64,000 nt of DNA from Bifidobacterium asteroides DSM 20089 (lineage in GTDB: Bacteria > Actinomycetota > Actinomycetes > Actinomycetales > Bifidobacteriaceae), in NCBI RefSeq assembly GCF_002715865.1, contig NZ_CP017696.1, forward strand, positions 1,426,001 through 1,490,000. Direction: 5' to 3'. The notes beneath the pieces were generated by a model that did not search any database, was not told where the DNA came from, and worked only from the letters and a program-made list of their open reading frames with translations. Shown piece after piece: positions 1 through 7,258 of this stretch. The stretch's first letter is position 1. Each line of letters begins with the position of its first letter. The translations under genes and the position numbers were made by a program.

Positions 1-124
1 CAGACGAGGGGTTTCTTCCGATGAGTCATTCATAAATCGCTATTTTACGCATGAGCCGGTACTTGGCCCCAGGCACCGCTGACCAGCAAGCGATCGGGGC
101 TTCGCGCCGCGCAGACGATGGCGT

Positions 125-152
125 TTGGCCGACGGTACGTGTACTATATAGA
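125..152 (+). promoter_or_regulatory. Putative tRNA-Pro promoter
   Basis: A TTGGCC box (125-130) lies 16 bases before a TATAGA box (147-152). The predicted start is a few bases before the tRNA at 162. Otherwise bases 1-161 show no convincing gene. The call rests on motif match and position only. Confidence 0.4.
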
Positions 153-161
153 ACGTTGTCA

Positions 162-235
<74 letters not shown>

Positions 236-273
236 CAAATTATCCTGGTCCGAATGGGCCGGGATTTCAACGT

Positions 274-687
274 TTAGAGCACATCACGCAACCGGCGAAA
301 CCGATTTTGAGCGCACTTTGCAGCAGCAACTCGTTCATCGACCCCCCCCCCCCCCCACCGAATCCAGGTCATCGTTGAACAGATCCGCATACACATCCAA
401 GGTCATCGCGGCCAACGTGTGCCCCAGCCGCCGCTGGATGGCCTTCACGTTCGCCCCGCTCTTGACCATCAGGCTGGCCGCCGTGTGTCGTAGGTCATGG
501 ATGGTCATCCGTTTTCAACCCGGCCGCATCGCACGCACGGGCAAACCACTTGCCGCCGTCCTTCGGCGACACCGACTTCATGTAGCCATGAAAGCTCCCC
601 GTGAACAGCAGCTTGTCAGGGCCGCGCCCGCCGATCAGCCGGTTCAGCCAGTCGTCGAGGATGGCGGGAAACACAAGGCTGTGCTCG
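274..687 (-). pseudogene. Tyrosine recombinase (phage integrase), C-terminal remnant, frameshifted
   Basis: Reading the minus strand, about 135 residues of the catalytic half of a tyrosine integrase are recognisable. There is a region near VFPAILDDWLNRL, then GGKWFARACDAAGL, then the core HDLRHTAASLMVKSG (H and R of the RHRY set), LGH, and the nucleophile tyrosine in LDVYADLF. A one-base frameshift near 510-520 separates AGLK from the HDLRHT block. The N-terminal DNA-binding domain is absent and replaced by a fused ImmA remnant. A run of 15 C (342-356) reads as glycines just before the C-terminal tail, which ends at a TAA (274-276). The gene is dead. Confidence 0.85.
342..356. repeat. C15 homopolymer tract
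   Basis: Fifteen consecutive C fall inside the 3' end of the integrase remnant. On the coding (minus) strand they read as a glycine run between DSV and the tail DERVAAAKCAQN. Such tracts are slippage-prone and also a common place for sequencing-length error, so the exact length should not be trusted. Confidence 0.9.
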
Positions 688-918
688 CCTTTGGTGCCGG
701 CCAGCCCGCAACCTGAGTCGTGGTGTTTGGCATGGACAAGCTCGTAGCAAAAGGCGCAGCGGTATTTCGTGCAGCATAATCATGCGGTTCTTTTCCCAGT
801 AGAACCCGCATAAATGCGGGGCAAGTGTGCGCTCTTCAATCCTGACTTCAAGCATTGTTGCTTCGCGCAATAAATCAGCCATATCAGGATGTCTCATGCC
901 CGCTTTCTCCCTCTGCAT
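688..918 (-). pseudogene. ImmA/IrrE-family metallopeptidase remnant
   Basis: The likely ancestral start is ATG at 916-918, with AGGAG six bases upstream. The N-terminal half includes APHLCGFYWEKNRMIMLHE. After a frameshift and small deletion near 765-775 the frame continues as CAFCYELVHAKHHDSGCG. This matches the zinc-peptidase motif HExxHxxxxD of ImmA/IrrE proteins, which cleave phage or ICE repressors to induce excision. The first histidine of HExxH is tyrosine here (TAC for CAC), removing a zinc ligand. The remnant then runs directly into integrase sequence near 688. Family assignment is by motif and by its place between integrase and repressor. Confidence 0.7.
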
Positions 919-934
919 CTCAATCTCCTGGGGT

Positions 935-1319
935 CTACCTTTCCATCGCCGCATTGGGATCATGTAGAGCGGCTATATCGAAATCTTCCGGATGATCCGC
1001 AACCCGATCCAGCTTCGCTGCTCTGCTCTTTTGTTCTTCGTTTTGCCAGCTTAGCTACAATACTTGCTCTAGCGTTGAGGCTAGATTGAGATTGAAGAAT
1101 TGGCACAGCGCTATAAACTCACGCAAAGAAGGCGACCCATGCCTGCAATTGGAAAAGGTCGCTGACTCTTGGCGCACTTACGTCGATGGCACGGGCGAGC
1201 GCGTGGTCTGATATTTGAAACGGTGACTCATCTCGCTTTTCGGAAATAAGTCCCATAACCGTAATATCAGCCAACGTCCAAACGCTCGCGTAATTTGCCG
1301 TGGCAATCAGATCAGACAT
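935..1319 (-). pseudogene. Phage-type HTH repressor, frameshift plus nonsense
   Basis: A protein starting near ATG 1319 carries a helix-turn-helix-like stretch, ISDHALARAIDVSAPRVSDLF. A one-base slip at a T run near 1156 moves the continuation into another frame, which reads SPSLREFIALCQFF and LEQVL. An in-frame TAG at 1055-1057 then interrupts a coherent tail (AKLDRVADHPEDFDIAALHD) that ends with a stop at 935-937. The ancestral stop lies just upstream of the ImmA start, as in repressor-immA operons. The longer open frame up to 1571 is probably antisense to the divergent regulator. The HTH assignment is inferred from pattern and context. Confidence 0.6.
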
Positions 1320-1350
1320 GTAACAATTTTTTACCAATCGCAACACAAGT

Positions 1351-1379
1351 TTGACATAGTGAGAGAAAAATCTTACTGG
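1351..1379 (+). promoter_or_regulatory. Putative rightward promoter of the phage switch
   Basis: A perfect -35 TTGACA (1351-1356) and a TACTGG -10-like hexamer (1374-1379) are 17 bases apart. They sit between the minus-strand repressor start at 1319 and the divergent plus-strand regulator near 1401. This is where a lysogeny switch would place its rightward promoter. Confidence 0.45.
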
Positions 1380-1400
1380 CCTGCTGCTCGGGCCATAGAC

Positions 1401-1638
1401 GTGCTTCGCAAAAAAGTACTGATCAACGAGCAATTCAAAACCGAACTGGGCATCAGCGCTGCGCATAGCCAGACCAACACTGAACGCCCGGTTTGAAGCC
1501 GACGACATGAGGCTCAGCAAGTTCATACAGCTGTCGAAAGAAGTCGGTGTCGATCCAAGCGAAGCACTCAATGGCTGCGACGGGGAGTCTCCGGCATCAT
1601 CGGCGCCCGCAGGGAAGGAGAAGGGATCAAAAGGCTAG
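1401..1638 (+). pseudogene. Cro-like small HTH regulator, frameshifted
   Basis: From a GTG at 1401 the frame reads VLRKKVLINEQFKTELGIS and then hits a stop at 1494-1496. Removing one G at 1491 restores a continuous product, ERPFEADDMRLSKF then KEVGVDPSEALNG. This resembles the end of XRE-type regulators, which often close with a GVDP-like turn. It diverges from the broken repressor across a short promoter region, the arrangement of a lysogeny switch. The start codon is uncertain. Both the frameshift reconstruction and the family call are my own reading without a database. Confidence 0.5.
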
Positions 1639-2148
1639 TCTTGCCCAAATCCTTTTTGACCTGCTCGCGAATCTTGACGACATGATAGGGCGGATCATCA
1701 TTGCTGGACGGCCAGAGCCTCTGAAACAGGAGCAACCCGTGCCCTTTCTGCGTCATGCTGGTCGGCAGGGGCTTCCACCCTCGGCGGCTCCTTCCACAAC
1801 GGACACTACACGCTGTCCAAGCCGTGGCCCGACGAGGTCATCCAGCCGTACCGGCAGGTCTGGGAGCATATCCTGGGCAACCACGGGTCGGGGACTTCCG
1901 TCCCCGGCAAGACCGCGTTCCCCTCGTCGTGGAGCGAGAAGCGCGTCAGGCATGAGGTCCTGGAGACCGCGGCGGCACCCGACCTTGTCAGGAGCATGAA
2001 GGACGGGAGCCGGGAGGACAGGTATAGGCTGGTCGGTGAGGAGATCATCCGCGTGTGGCTGCAGAAGAAACGGAACACCCGTGGACGGTACATGATCAAC
2101 AGGCGTTCCCGACGGTGGGCAGGGAGAAGGAGATGGCATGGCGACTGA
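1639..2148 (+). pseudogene. Polymorphic-toxin-like C-terminal fragment, truncated and frameshifted
   Basis: The plus-strand frame is open from 1639 to a stop at 2146 with no start codon of its own, so the N-terminus is missing. Clear protein-like sequence begins near 1783 with GGSFHNGHYTLSKPWPDEV. It continues through WEHILGNHGSG, then PGKTAFPSSWSEKRV, then GEEIIRVW. The H-x-L...GKTxFPxxWS pattern resembles EndoU-type or related RNase toxin domains, but the match is by eye. Near 2100 one missing base moves the natural ending (TAFPTVGREKEMA) out of frame. The following small acidic gene overlaps its end, as immunity genes do. It could instead be a phage structural-protein tail domain. Confidence 0.45.
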
Positions 2149-2398
2149 TCAGCAGGCAGCACAGGCCTTCCGCCGGCTGAGGCCCTACCTCGCGCCGGTC
2201 ATGGACGAGTGGGAACTCACCGCGCTTGACGGCGGTTTCGAGGCCGGGGAGCCGTATTTCGCCTTGTCCGACGCCGTGGCATCCATCCCCTCGTATCAGG
2301 TGGACGTCCCCCGTGACGTGCTCGCGCAGGCGTTCTCCTGCCTCAACGAGGACGACCGGGAGGAGTACGCGGACATCCTGAAGGGTGTGACGACGTAA
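2138..2398 (+). CDS. Small acidic protein, candidate immunity protein
   Basis: This 86-residue acidic protein starts at ATG 2138 behind a purine-rich GGAGAAGGAG stretch. It overlaps the last codons of the toxin-like fragment and ends with a terminator 28 bases downstream. It has no signal peptide or membrane segment. Its position, size and acidity fit an immunity protein for the upstream nuclease-like domain, but I do not recognise a named family. It is the only complete reading frame in this part of the remnant. If the toxin part is dead, the gene may persist as an orphan antidote or simply be decaying. Confidence 0.5.
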   Translation: MATDQQAAQAFRRLRPYLAPVMDEWELTALDGGFEAGEPYFALSDAVASIPSYQVDVPRDVLAQAFSCLNEDDREEYADILKGVTT

Positions 2399-2425
2399 CC
2401 CGGGCACACTTGTAATTGCTTTCCA

Positions 2426-2452
2426 GGCCACCCCTTACCGGGGTGGCCTTTT
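2426..2452 (+). terminator. Intrinsic terminator
   Basis: A nine-base-pair perfect stem (GGCCACCCC / GGGGTGGCC) with a five-base loop is followed by TTTT. It ends the toxin/immunity-like transcript. Confidence 0.85.
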
Positions 2453-2509
2453 CCATGCCCTGACGGGCCATCGAGTTTTCCGCGGACCCCGCACGCCGCG
2501 TCGCTAATC

Positions 2510-2902
2510 GTGCGTCCGATTGGAGCAACCATGCCCATGCATTTCATCCACCGTTTCGACAGGCCCCACATGCGTCTGGCCGACTCCCCGCAGGGGGAAG
2601 CCGGTTCCGGCGGAGGCCAGCCCGGTCCGGAAGCCGGCATCGACCCGGATAACACGCGGATCCTCGCACAATCTGAGACTCAAGGCACAGCGACAGCCAC
2701 CTCCAGCATCTACGCAGTACGATACGGCTCCTCGGAAGGCGACCAGGCGGTCACCGGCTTGACCAACGGGGGCGTCAACGTGCAGGATCGGGGCCAGCTG
2801 CAGGACAAGCCCGCCTACCGCATCCGCATCGAGTTCTTCGTCGGGCTGGCCGTTTTCGGTGGCAAGGCCGCCACACGCCTGAAGGGGGTCATCAATGGCT
2901 AG
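2510..2902 (+). pseudogene. Phage major capsid protein, C-terminal fragment
   Basis: The open frame encodes about 130 residues. The second half (TSSIYAVRYGSSEGDQAV, then GLTNGGVNV, then PAYRIRIEFFVGLAVF and a closing AATRLKGV) looks like the C-terminal end of a siphophage major capsid protein. There the chain closes with an R-IE-F/W-x-GLAVF strand. The expected 200 or more upstream residues are missing, so this is a deletion product. The last codons overlap the start of the next small gene, as in intact phage head operons. Confidence 0.6.
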
Positions 2903-3098
2903 CAGGAAGACCGCCGGCGCAGCTGCCAAGAAGCGGGCTGAAGCGGAGCCGACCCTGGCCGTCACACCAAACGAGCCCGTGCAGGAGGTCACCGCCCAGG
3001 AGCTCGACAAAGAGAAGGAGCCGCCCGCGGCCCCCGACTATTCCGCGGAGGTTGCGCCCGCCGGCCGTTACGAAGCTTTTGAAGACGGATGTATGTAA
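2895..3098 (+). pseudogene. Truncated phage head-region gene downstream of capsid
   Basis: The 67-residue frame starts at ATG 2895, overlapping the capsid fragment by eight bases. The product is Lys/Ala/Glu-rich and low in complexity (KKRAEAEPT, LDKEKEPPAAPDYS), like the short genes that follow capsid genes in actinophages. It stops at 3098 where base composition turns AT-rich, so it is probably cut off by the element boundary. I do not recognise a specific family. Confidence 0.4.
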
Positions 3099-3258
3099 GA
3101 ATACTAACCTCGCTATTCTCTTTCTCTTCTTAAAAAGCAAAAGCGATTCTCGTTTTTCTCGCGTTTTATAAGTTCAAGGATCACAGCCCCGACGATTCTG
3201 AAATTTCCTGCTGCATTAATATTGAGGTTCCTCGGCACATAATAACCAATCACCAACA

Positions 3259-3287
3259 TTCAGGTGTAGCATATAAACAAATATTCT
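3259..3287 (+). promoter_or_regulatory. Putative promoter of the ATPase/TOPRIM operon
   Basis: A TTCAGG box (3259-3264), a 17-base spacer and TATTCT (3282-3287) are followed by a strong Shine-Dalgarno AAAGGAG and the ATG at 3303. The region 3099-3302 is AT-rich and holds nothing else recognisable. Confidence 0.5.
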
Positions 3288-3302
3288 GTTCAAAGGAGCA
3301 TA

Positions 3303-4505
3303 ATGCGGATCTTAGCCTTTGACCTCAAAGGACTTCGTTTATACGACAAGGGCGCACTACGCATGATCCTGTTCGCCGAGGATAGGATTACCGATGGCAG
3401 CTTCACCCATCGCCTTCAGGGCACCACCTCACCGCTTGGCATCGTCACAGCCATTGGCATCTCCGGCATCAATGCCTCCGGCAAAACCACTGATCTACGC
3501 CTACTTTCTCTAATCATCAACATTGCCAGGGGCGCCTCATTGGGTACTCAACGCTCCACCATCGATTCGCTGATGGACATTCTTGAGCCTACGATTACAG
3601 CACGCATTATCTTCGAAGAAGACGGCGATGCTTGGCTACTCAATGCCACACTTCGACGCGCAGGTCAGAACGAGGCCACCGCCGACTCTCCCTTGGTTTT
3701 TGAAAAGGAACGGCTGTGCCAGTATGCGGGCAGAAGCCTGAGCAAGATTCGTTTGAGAAGAACCATTGATGGCGATGAAGAATCCTGGGTGACTGTAGCG
3801 ACTCGGGGAATGAACAAGTCCGGCGACGAAAAGGAGCTGGCTGAGGACGTCAAGAGATTCTTACCCCCCGATCGCTCTCTGATGAGCGGGATTTTGCGGG
3901 CCAAGGAGACCATGGTCACCATCTGTCTGCAAAATCCGCTGCAAATGTCCATTCCCGTCACTCCTCCATCCCAAGTGGTGCGCCTATTCGATCCGACCAT
4001 CGAACACTTAGAAGTAAGCGATCACCAATTCCATATCAAGTTCCGCAACGAAAAGCTTGAACGTAATTGTGATCCCTCACAAGCTATGGCCATGATATCG
4101 GCGGGAACATTTCGCGGAACATCCCTGGCGCAGCATGCTATCGAAACACTTGCACAAGGAGGCTACCTACTATTCGACGAAATCGAAAACAGCATAAACA
4201 GGCAGTTGGTATTCGCCATCATCGATTTGTTCTCCTCTCCCGCCACTAACCCGCATGGGGCAGTACTCGTTTTTTCTACGCACTACCCTGAATTGCTGGA
4301 TCATTTCACCAGAAAGGACAACATCTGGTTCGCTGTCAGACATGAGAACGCGGGACTCCAACTGGTCAGATACAACAAACTTGTCACACGCGGTGAACTG
4401 AAGAAGAGCGTTCAGTTCATGTCAGGTGCCTTGCAAGGAACGGCACCCTCAGCCGCTTCCATTAGCGCCCTGCGGAGCTACGTCAAGGATACGGTTCATG
4501 GATAG
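3303..4505 (+). CDS. ABC/AAA15-type ATPase of a candidate two-gene defence module
   Basis: The 400-residue protein has the layout of the OLD/RloA/AbiL-type SMC-like ATPases. Walker A GINASGKTT lies near residues 55-63. An ISAGTFRGTSL segment near 267 sits where an ABC signature would be. Walker B GGYLLFDEIEN lies near 287-297 and a switch histidine in VFSTHYPELL near 323. There is no membrane segment or signal peptide. The start has AAAGGAG six bases upstream. The gene overlaps the next one by eight bases, implying coupled translation. Base composition is visibly lower in GC than the core genome, consistent with recent transfer. Such ATPases usually sense phage and license a partner effector. 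That role is inferred from architecture, not proved here. Confidence 0.7.
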   Translation: MRILAFDLKGLRLYDKGALRMILFAEDRITDGSFTHRLQGTTSPLGIVTAIGISGINASGKTTDLRLLSLIINIARGASLGTQRSTIDSLMDILEPTITARIIFEEDGDAWLLNATLRRAGQNEATADSPLVFEKERLCQYAGRSLSKIRLRRTIDGDEESWVTVATRGMNKSGDEKELAEDVKRFLPPDRSLMSGILRAKETMVTICLQNPLQMSIPVTPPSQVVRLFDPTIEHLEVSDHQFHIKFRNEKLERNCDPSQAMAMISAGTFRGTSLAQHAIETLAQGGYLLFDEIENSINRQLVFAIIDLFSSPATNPHGAVLVFSTHYPELLDHFTRKDNIWFAVRHENAGLQLVRYNKLVTRGELKKSVQFMSGALQGTAPSAASISALRSYVKDTVHG

Positions 4506-5079
4506 TCAAGCAATATATAACCAACCTACCTTGGTTATCTGCGAGGGATCTGCCGAAAGCGTCATCTTTGAACTCCTGCTGGCAGAAGGAAAACTGATCA
4601 TTCCTAAAGATTCGCTTATTGAGGATCCGCAGACTGGTCGGCTTTATACCCGCTGCCGGAAGGATAGGGATATCGAGGAACGGTTCCTTTCTGTTACTTA
4701 TGGTTCTTCGTGCGTGAATATCGTCCGTATTATTGACTCGCCAAATGAGCGCTTTCACTTGTCGTCTCTGTACCAGTCTAAAGCCCGTGTATTTACACTG
4801 ACTACCCGTCCGGAGATCGAGATCCTGGCCATCATCAAAGAGGGGGCTTATAGGGCCTGGACGCATGTCAATAACATGAAACCCAGCGAATTCTGCAAGG
4901 AAAAACTGGGGTTGCGCAAGATCAGGCAGTATGCTTTCCTACGCCAATATTGGAACGATGCGGATGAGCTCTGCCGTGTCATTGAGCAGTACCGAAGAAA
5001 CCATCACTTCCAAAACCATGAGCGATGTTTGGCCGAGATACTCGTTGATTATTCAGACAGCTGCACCGAGCAGGTGTGA
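4498..5079 (+). CDS. TOPRIM-like (CEGxxE) partner of the ATPase, candidate effector
   Basis: The true start is ATG 4498 inside the end of the ATPase gene, giving 193 residues. An upstream in-frame ATG at 4426 lies within the ATPase and is less likely. The N-terminus LVICEGSAESVIFE resembles the glutamate strand of TOPRIM folds as in RloB, DUF4435 and AriB proteins. An acidic strand RIIDS lies near residue 80, and TTRPEIEILAIIKEG near 105 may be the helical part. A canonical DxD is not obvious, so nuclease activity is uncertain. ATPase plus TOPRIM pairs occur in PARIS, AbiL, Gabija-like and RloAB systems; this protein is smaller than AriB and I cannot assign it to one type. Confidence 0.6.
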   Translation: MDSQAIYNQPTLVICEGSAESVIFELLLAEGKLIIPKDSLIEDPQTGRLYTRCRKDRDIEERFLSVTYGSSCVNIVRIIDSPNERFHLSSLYQSKARVFTLTTRPEIEILAIIKEGAYRAWTHVNNMKPSEFCKEKLGLRKIRQYAFLRQYWNDADELCRVIEQYRRNHHFQNHERCLAEILVDYSDSCTEQV

Positions 5080-5206
5080 CCTAGGCGACATAGCCGACTA
5101 AAGTCCATCAAAGACCATCAGCCTAGACTGATAGATAGAAGCGACCAGGCGCTAGAGCTCCACGAGGAACCGGCACCTACAGATACCCTGACAGCAAGGG
5201 AGCCAA

Positions 5207-7246
5207 ATGAGCCAGGACCAGACACCGATTTTAGGCAGCAGGCAGAAAGAACCCCAACAGCCCTACATGCAACCGGACGGCACCTTCGACACCCAAGCCT
5301 TCCTCGACGGTCTGGATGCCATCTTCAGCGCCGGCAAGGCTCGCGACGAAGCTGAACCCTACCTGCAACAGGCGCTGGTGGATGCGGAGAATGCAGGCGA
5401 TGATGCCGGACTGCTGACTGTACTGAACGAGACCATAGGATTTTACCGGTCCCAGGGCCGCCACCAAGAGAACATGTGGATGATCCAGCGGGCCATCGAG
5501 CTGGCCACACGCATGCGCATCGAGGGGTCCGAGGCCTGGACGACCACACTGATCAATGCGGCCACCGGCCTGCGGGCAGCCAAGAAGTACGACCAGGCAG
5601 AAGACCTCTACCGGCAAGCGCTTGCTTCTGCAGCCAAAACCCTTGGTCCCAAGGACAGGCGGCTGGCAGCCCTGCATAACAACTTGTCCATGCTCTACAG
5701 CGAAACCGACCGACCCGACCAGGCCGTGCAGGAGCTGCGGCAGGCCATGGACATCCTGGAGAATTCCAGTACCGATCCTTCCCGGGATCTGGATCTGGCC
5801 ACCACCCACACCAATCTGGCCCTCCTGCTGATGCAGCGCAATGACAGTCCGCAGGCCCTGCAAGAGGCCTGGGACCAGGCCCGAACAGCCCTGGACATCT
5901 ATCGAACCGGCCACCTGGAGAACAGCGCACACTACGCCTCAGCCCTGGCAGGCTTTGCCCAGGTCTGCTATATGACCGGGCGCTTCAGACAGTCGGCGGA
6001 CACCTACAACAAGGCCCTGGCCATCATTGAGGATAGGTACGGCAAGGGCAGCGACTACTACCGGATCACCAAGGCCAATCTGGACCAGGCCCAGACCGCT
6101 GCTGAGAAAAACAGAGACAGGGATCAATCCGACCAGGTTGACGAAGCTGCGTCCATCCAAACGCAGACCAACTCAGATCGTCCCCCAGCCAGGAATCAGA
6201 ACAATGACAGCGATCAGCATAACCCCCGCCCGGATATTCAAGGGCTGGACCTGGCCAAGGCCTATTGGGAGCAAGTGGGCCGTCCCATGCTTGAGGAGCG
6301 CTACCCCCAGTATCGCGGTCGAATCGCCGCGGGATTGATGGGCCATGGCTCGGACTGCTACGGCTTCGACGACGCCATCTCCCGGGATCACGATTTCGGC
6401 CCGGGCTTCTGCCTGTGGCTGACCAGCGAAGACTACCAGGCCATCGGCGACCAGCTGCAGAAGGACTACGAGGCCCTGCCCACCGAATTCATGGGGTTCG
6501 GCTCGCGAACCGACAGCGTCAGAGCAAAGGGGGACAACCGCCGCGTAGGCGTCTTCGAGATCGGCGCCTTCTTCGAATCCCTGACCGGCTACCGGCAGGC
6601 GCCCCCGGAAGATCACCCCCACGAGTGGCTGCTTTTGGATGAGGCTACGCTGGCTGCGGCCACCAATGGCAGGATTTTCGCGGATCCTCTGGGACGGATG
6701 CTGGCCACCCGGCAGGGGTTCAAGGCCATGCCCGATGATGTGCGCTTCTGCCTGATCTCCCGTCGGCTGGGCATGATCGCCCAGGCGGGCCAGTACAACC
6801 TGCCGCGAAGTCTGCAGCGGGGCGACGGGGCTGCGGCAATGCTGTCAATCAATGAATTCGTCAAAGCCTGCGCCTCCCTGATCTTCCTGATCAACAATCC
6901 GCTGACCGTCGGGTATCTGCCCTACTACAAGTGGACCTTCGCGGCCCTGCGGCGGCTGAGCGGACGAATGGCCACCAGACTGGCCGATCTGACCGAGCAG
7001 CTGGAGAACATCCTGCGCCTGGCCTCAGCTGCCTGCTATGGAGGGCAAGGCTTTGGCGAAGGCGGCAAGGGAGCCCGACCAGCCGCTGAACGCATCACCA
7101 AACTTGTAGAGTCAATCTGCGCCAGAATCGTAGAAGAGTTGCAAGCGGAGGGCTTGACCAACAGCCCTGAGACCTTCCTGGAGTGGCAGCGCCCCTACGT
7201 CGAGGCCCATATCTCCAGCGACGATCCGGTTCTGCACAGCATCTGA
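5207..7246 (+). CDS. TPR protein with C-terminal nucleotidyltransferase-fold domain (DUF4037)
   Basis: The protein has 679 residues in two halves. Residues about 20-300 contain tandem TPR helices (for example LHNNLSMLYSETDRPDQAV and HYASALAGFAQVCYMTGRF). A polar Asp/Gln/Asn linker spans about 305-345. The second half begins near 347. It holds GHGSDCYGFDD followed by SRDHDFGPGF (378-400), the DUF4037 version of the GSD...D motif of nucleotidyltransferases, then a helical region. It starts after AGGGAG and is followed 12 bases later by a DUF4125 gene. No signal peptide is present, so it is cytoplasmic. The substrate is unknown; the TPR half may recruit a protein partner. Confidence 0.75.
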   Translation: MSQDQTPILGSRQKEPQQPYMQPDGTFDTQAFLDGLDAIFSAGKARDEAEPYLQQALVDAENAGDDAGLLTVLNETIGFYRSQGRHQENMWMIQRAIELATRMRIEGSEAWTTTLINAATGLRAAKKYDQAEDLYRQALASAAKTLGPKDRRLAALHNNLSMLYSETDRPDQAVQELRQAMDILENSSTDPSRDLDLATTHTNLALLLMQRNDSPQALQEAWDQARTALDIYRTGHLENSAHYASALAGFAQVCYMTGRFRQSADTYNKALAIIEDRYGKGSDYYRITKANLDQAQTAAEKNRDRDQSDQVDEAASIQTQTNSDRPPARNQNNDSDQHNPRPDIQGLDLAKAYWEQVGRPMLEERYPQYRGRIAAGLMGHGSDCYGFDDAISRDHDFGPGFCLWLTSEDYQAIGDQLQKDYEALPTEFMGFGSRTDSVRAKGDNRRVGVFEIGAFFESLTGYRQAPPEDHPHEWLLLDEATLAAATNGRIFADPLGRMLATRQGFKAMPDDVRFCLISRRLGMIAQAGQYNLPRSLQRGDGAAAMLSINEFVKACASLIFLINNPLTVGYLPYYKWTFAALRRLSGRMATRLADLTEQLENILRLASAACYGGQGFGEGGKGARPAAERITKLVESICARIVEELQAEGLTNSPETFLEWQRPYVEAHISSDDPVLHSI

Positions 7247-7258
7247 AAGGAGCCAAAG

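Larger units (their letters stand above)
236..3098. mobile_element. Decayed prophage remnant next to tRNA-Pro
   Basis: This stretch has the gene order of a temperate-phage left end: integrase, ImmA/IrrE peptidase and repressor on the minus strand, then a divergent cro-like regulator, then pieces of late genes (a toxin C-terminus and head proteins) on the plus strand. Nearly every member carries a frameshift, stop or deletion, so the phage cannot be functional. Junctions within it, such as ImmA running straight into integrase near 688, show internal deletions. The right boundary is uncertain. The lower-GC ATPase/TOPRIM pair at 3303-5079 may be cargo of the same element or a separate arrival. 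Confidence 0.8.

Noticed and set aside
616-963. 115-residue minus-strand frame as a real gene
   Set aside because: Its first part is the ImmA remnant and its second part is an out-of-frame reading of integrase, so the combined protein is an artefact of decay.
1320-1571. N-terminal extension of the minus-strand repressor to 1571
   Set aside because: It is antisense to the reconstructed plus-strand cro-like gene and would use a TTG start; the ATG at 1319 gives a more coherent protein.
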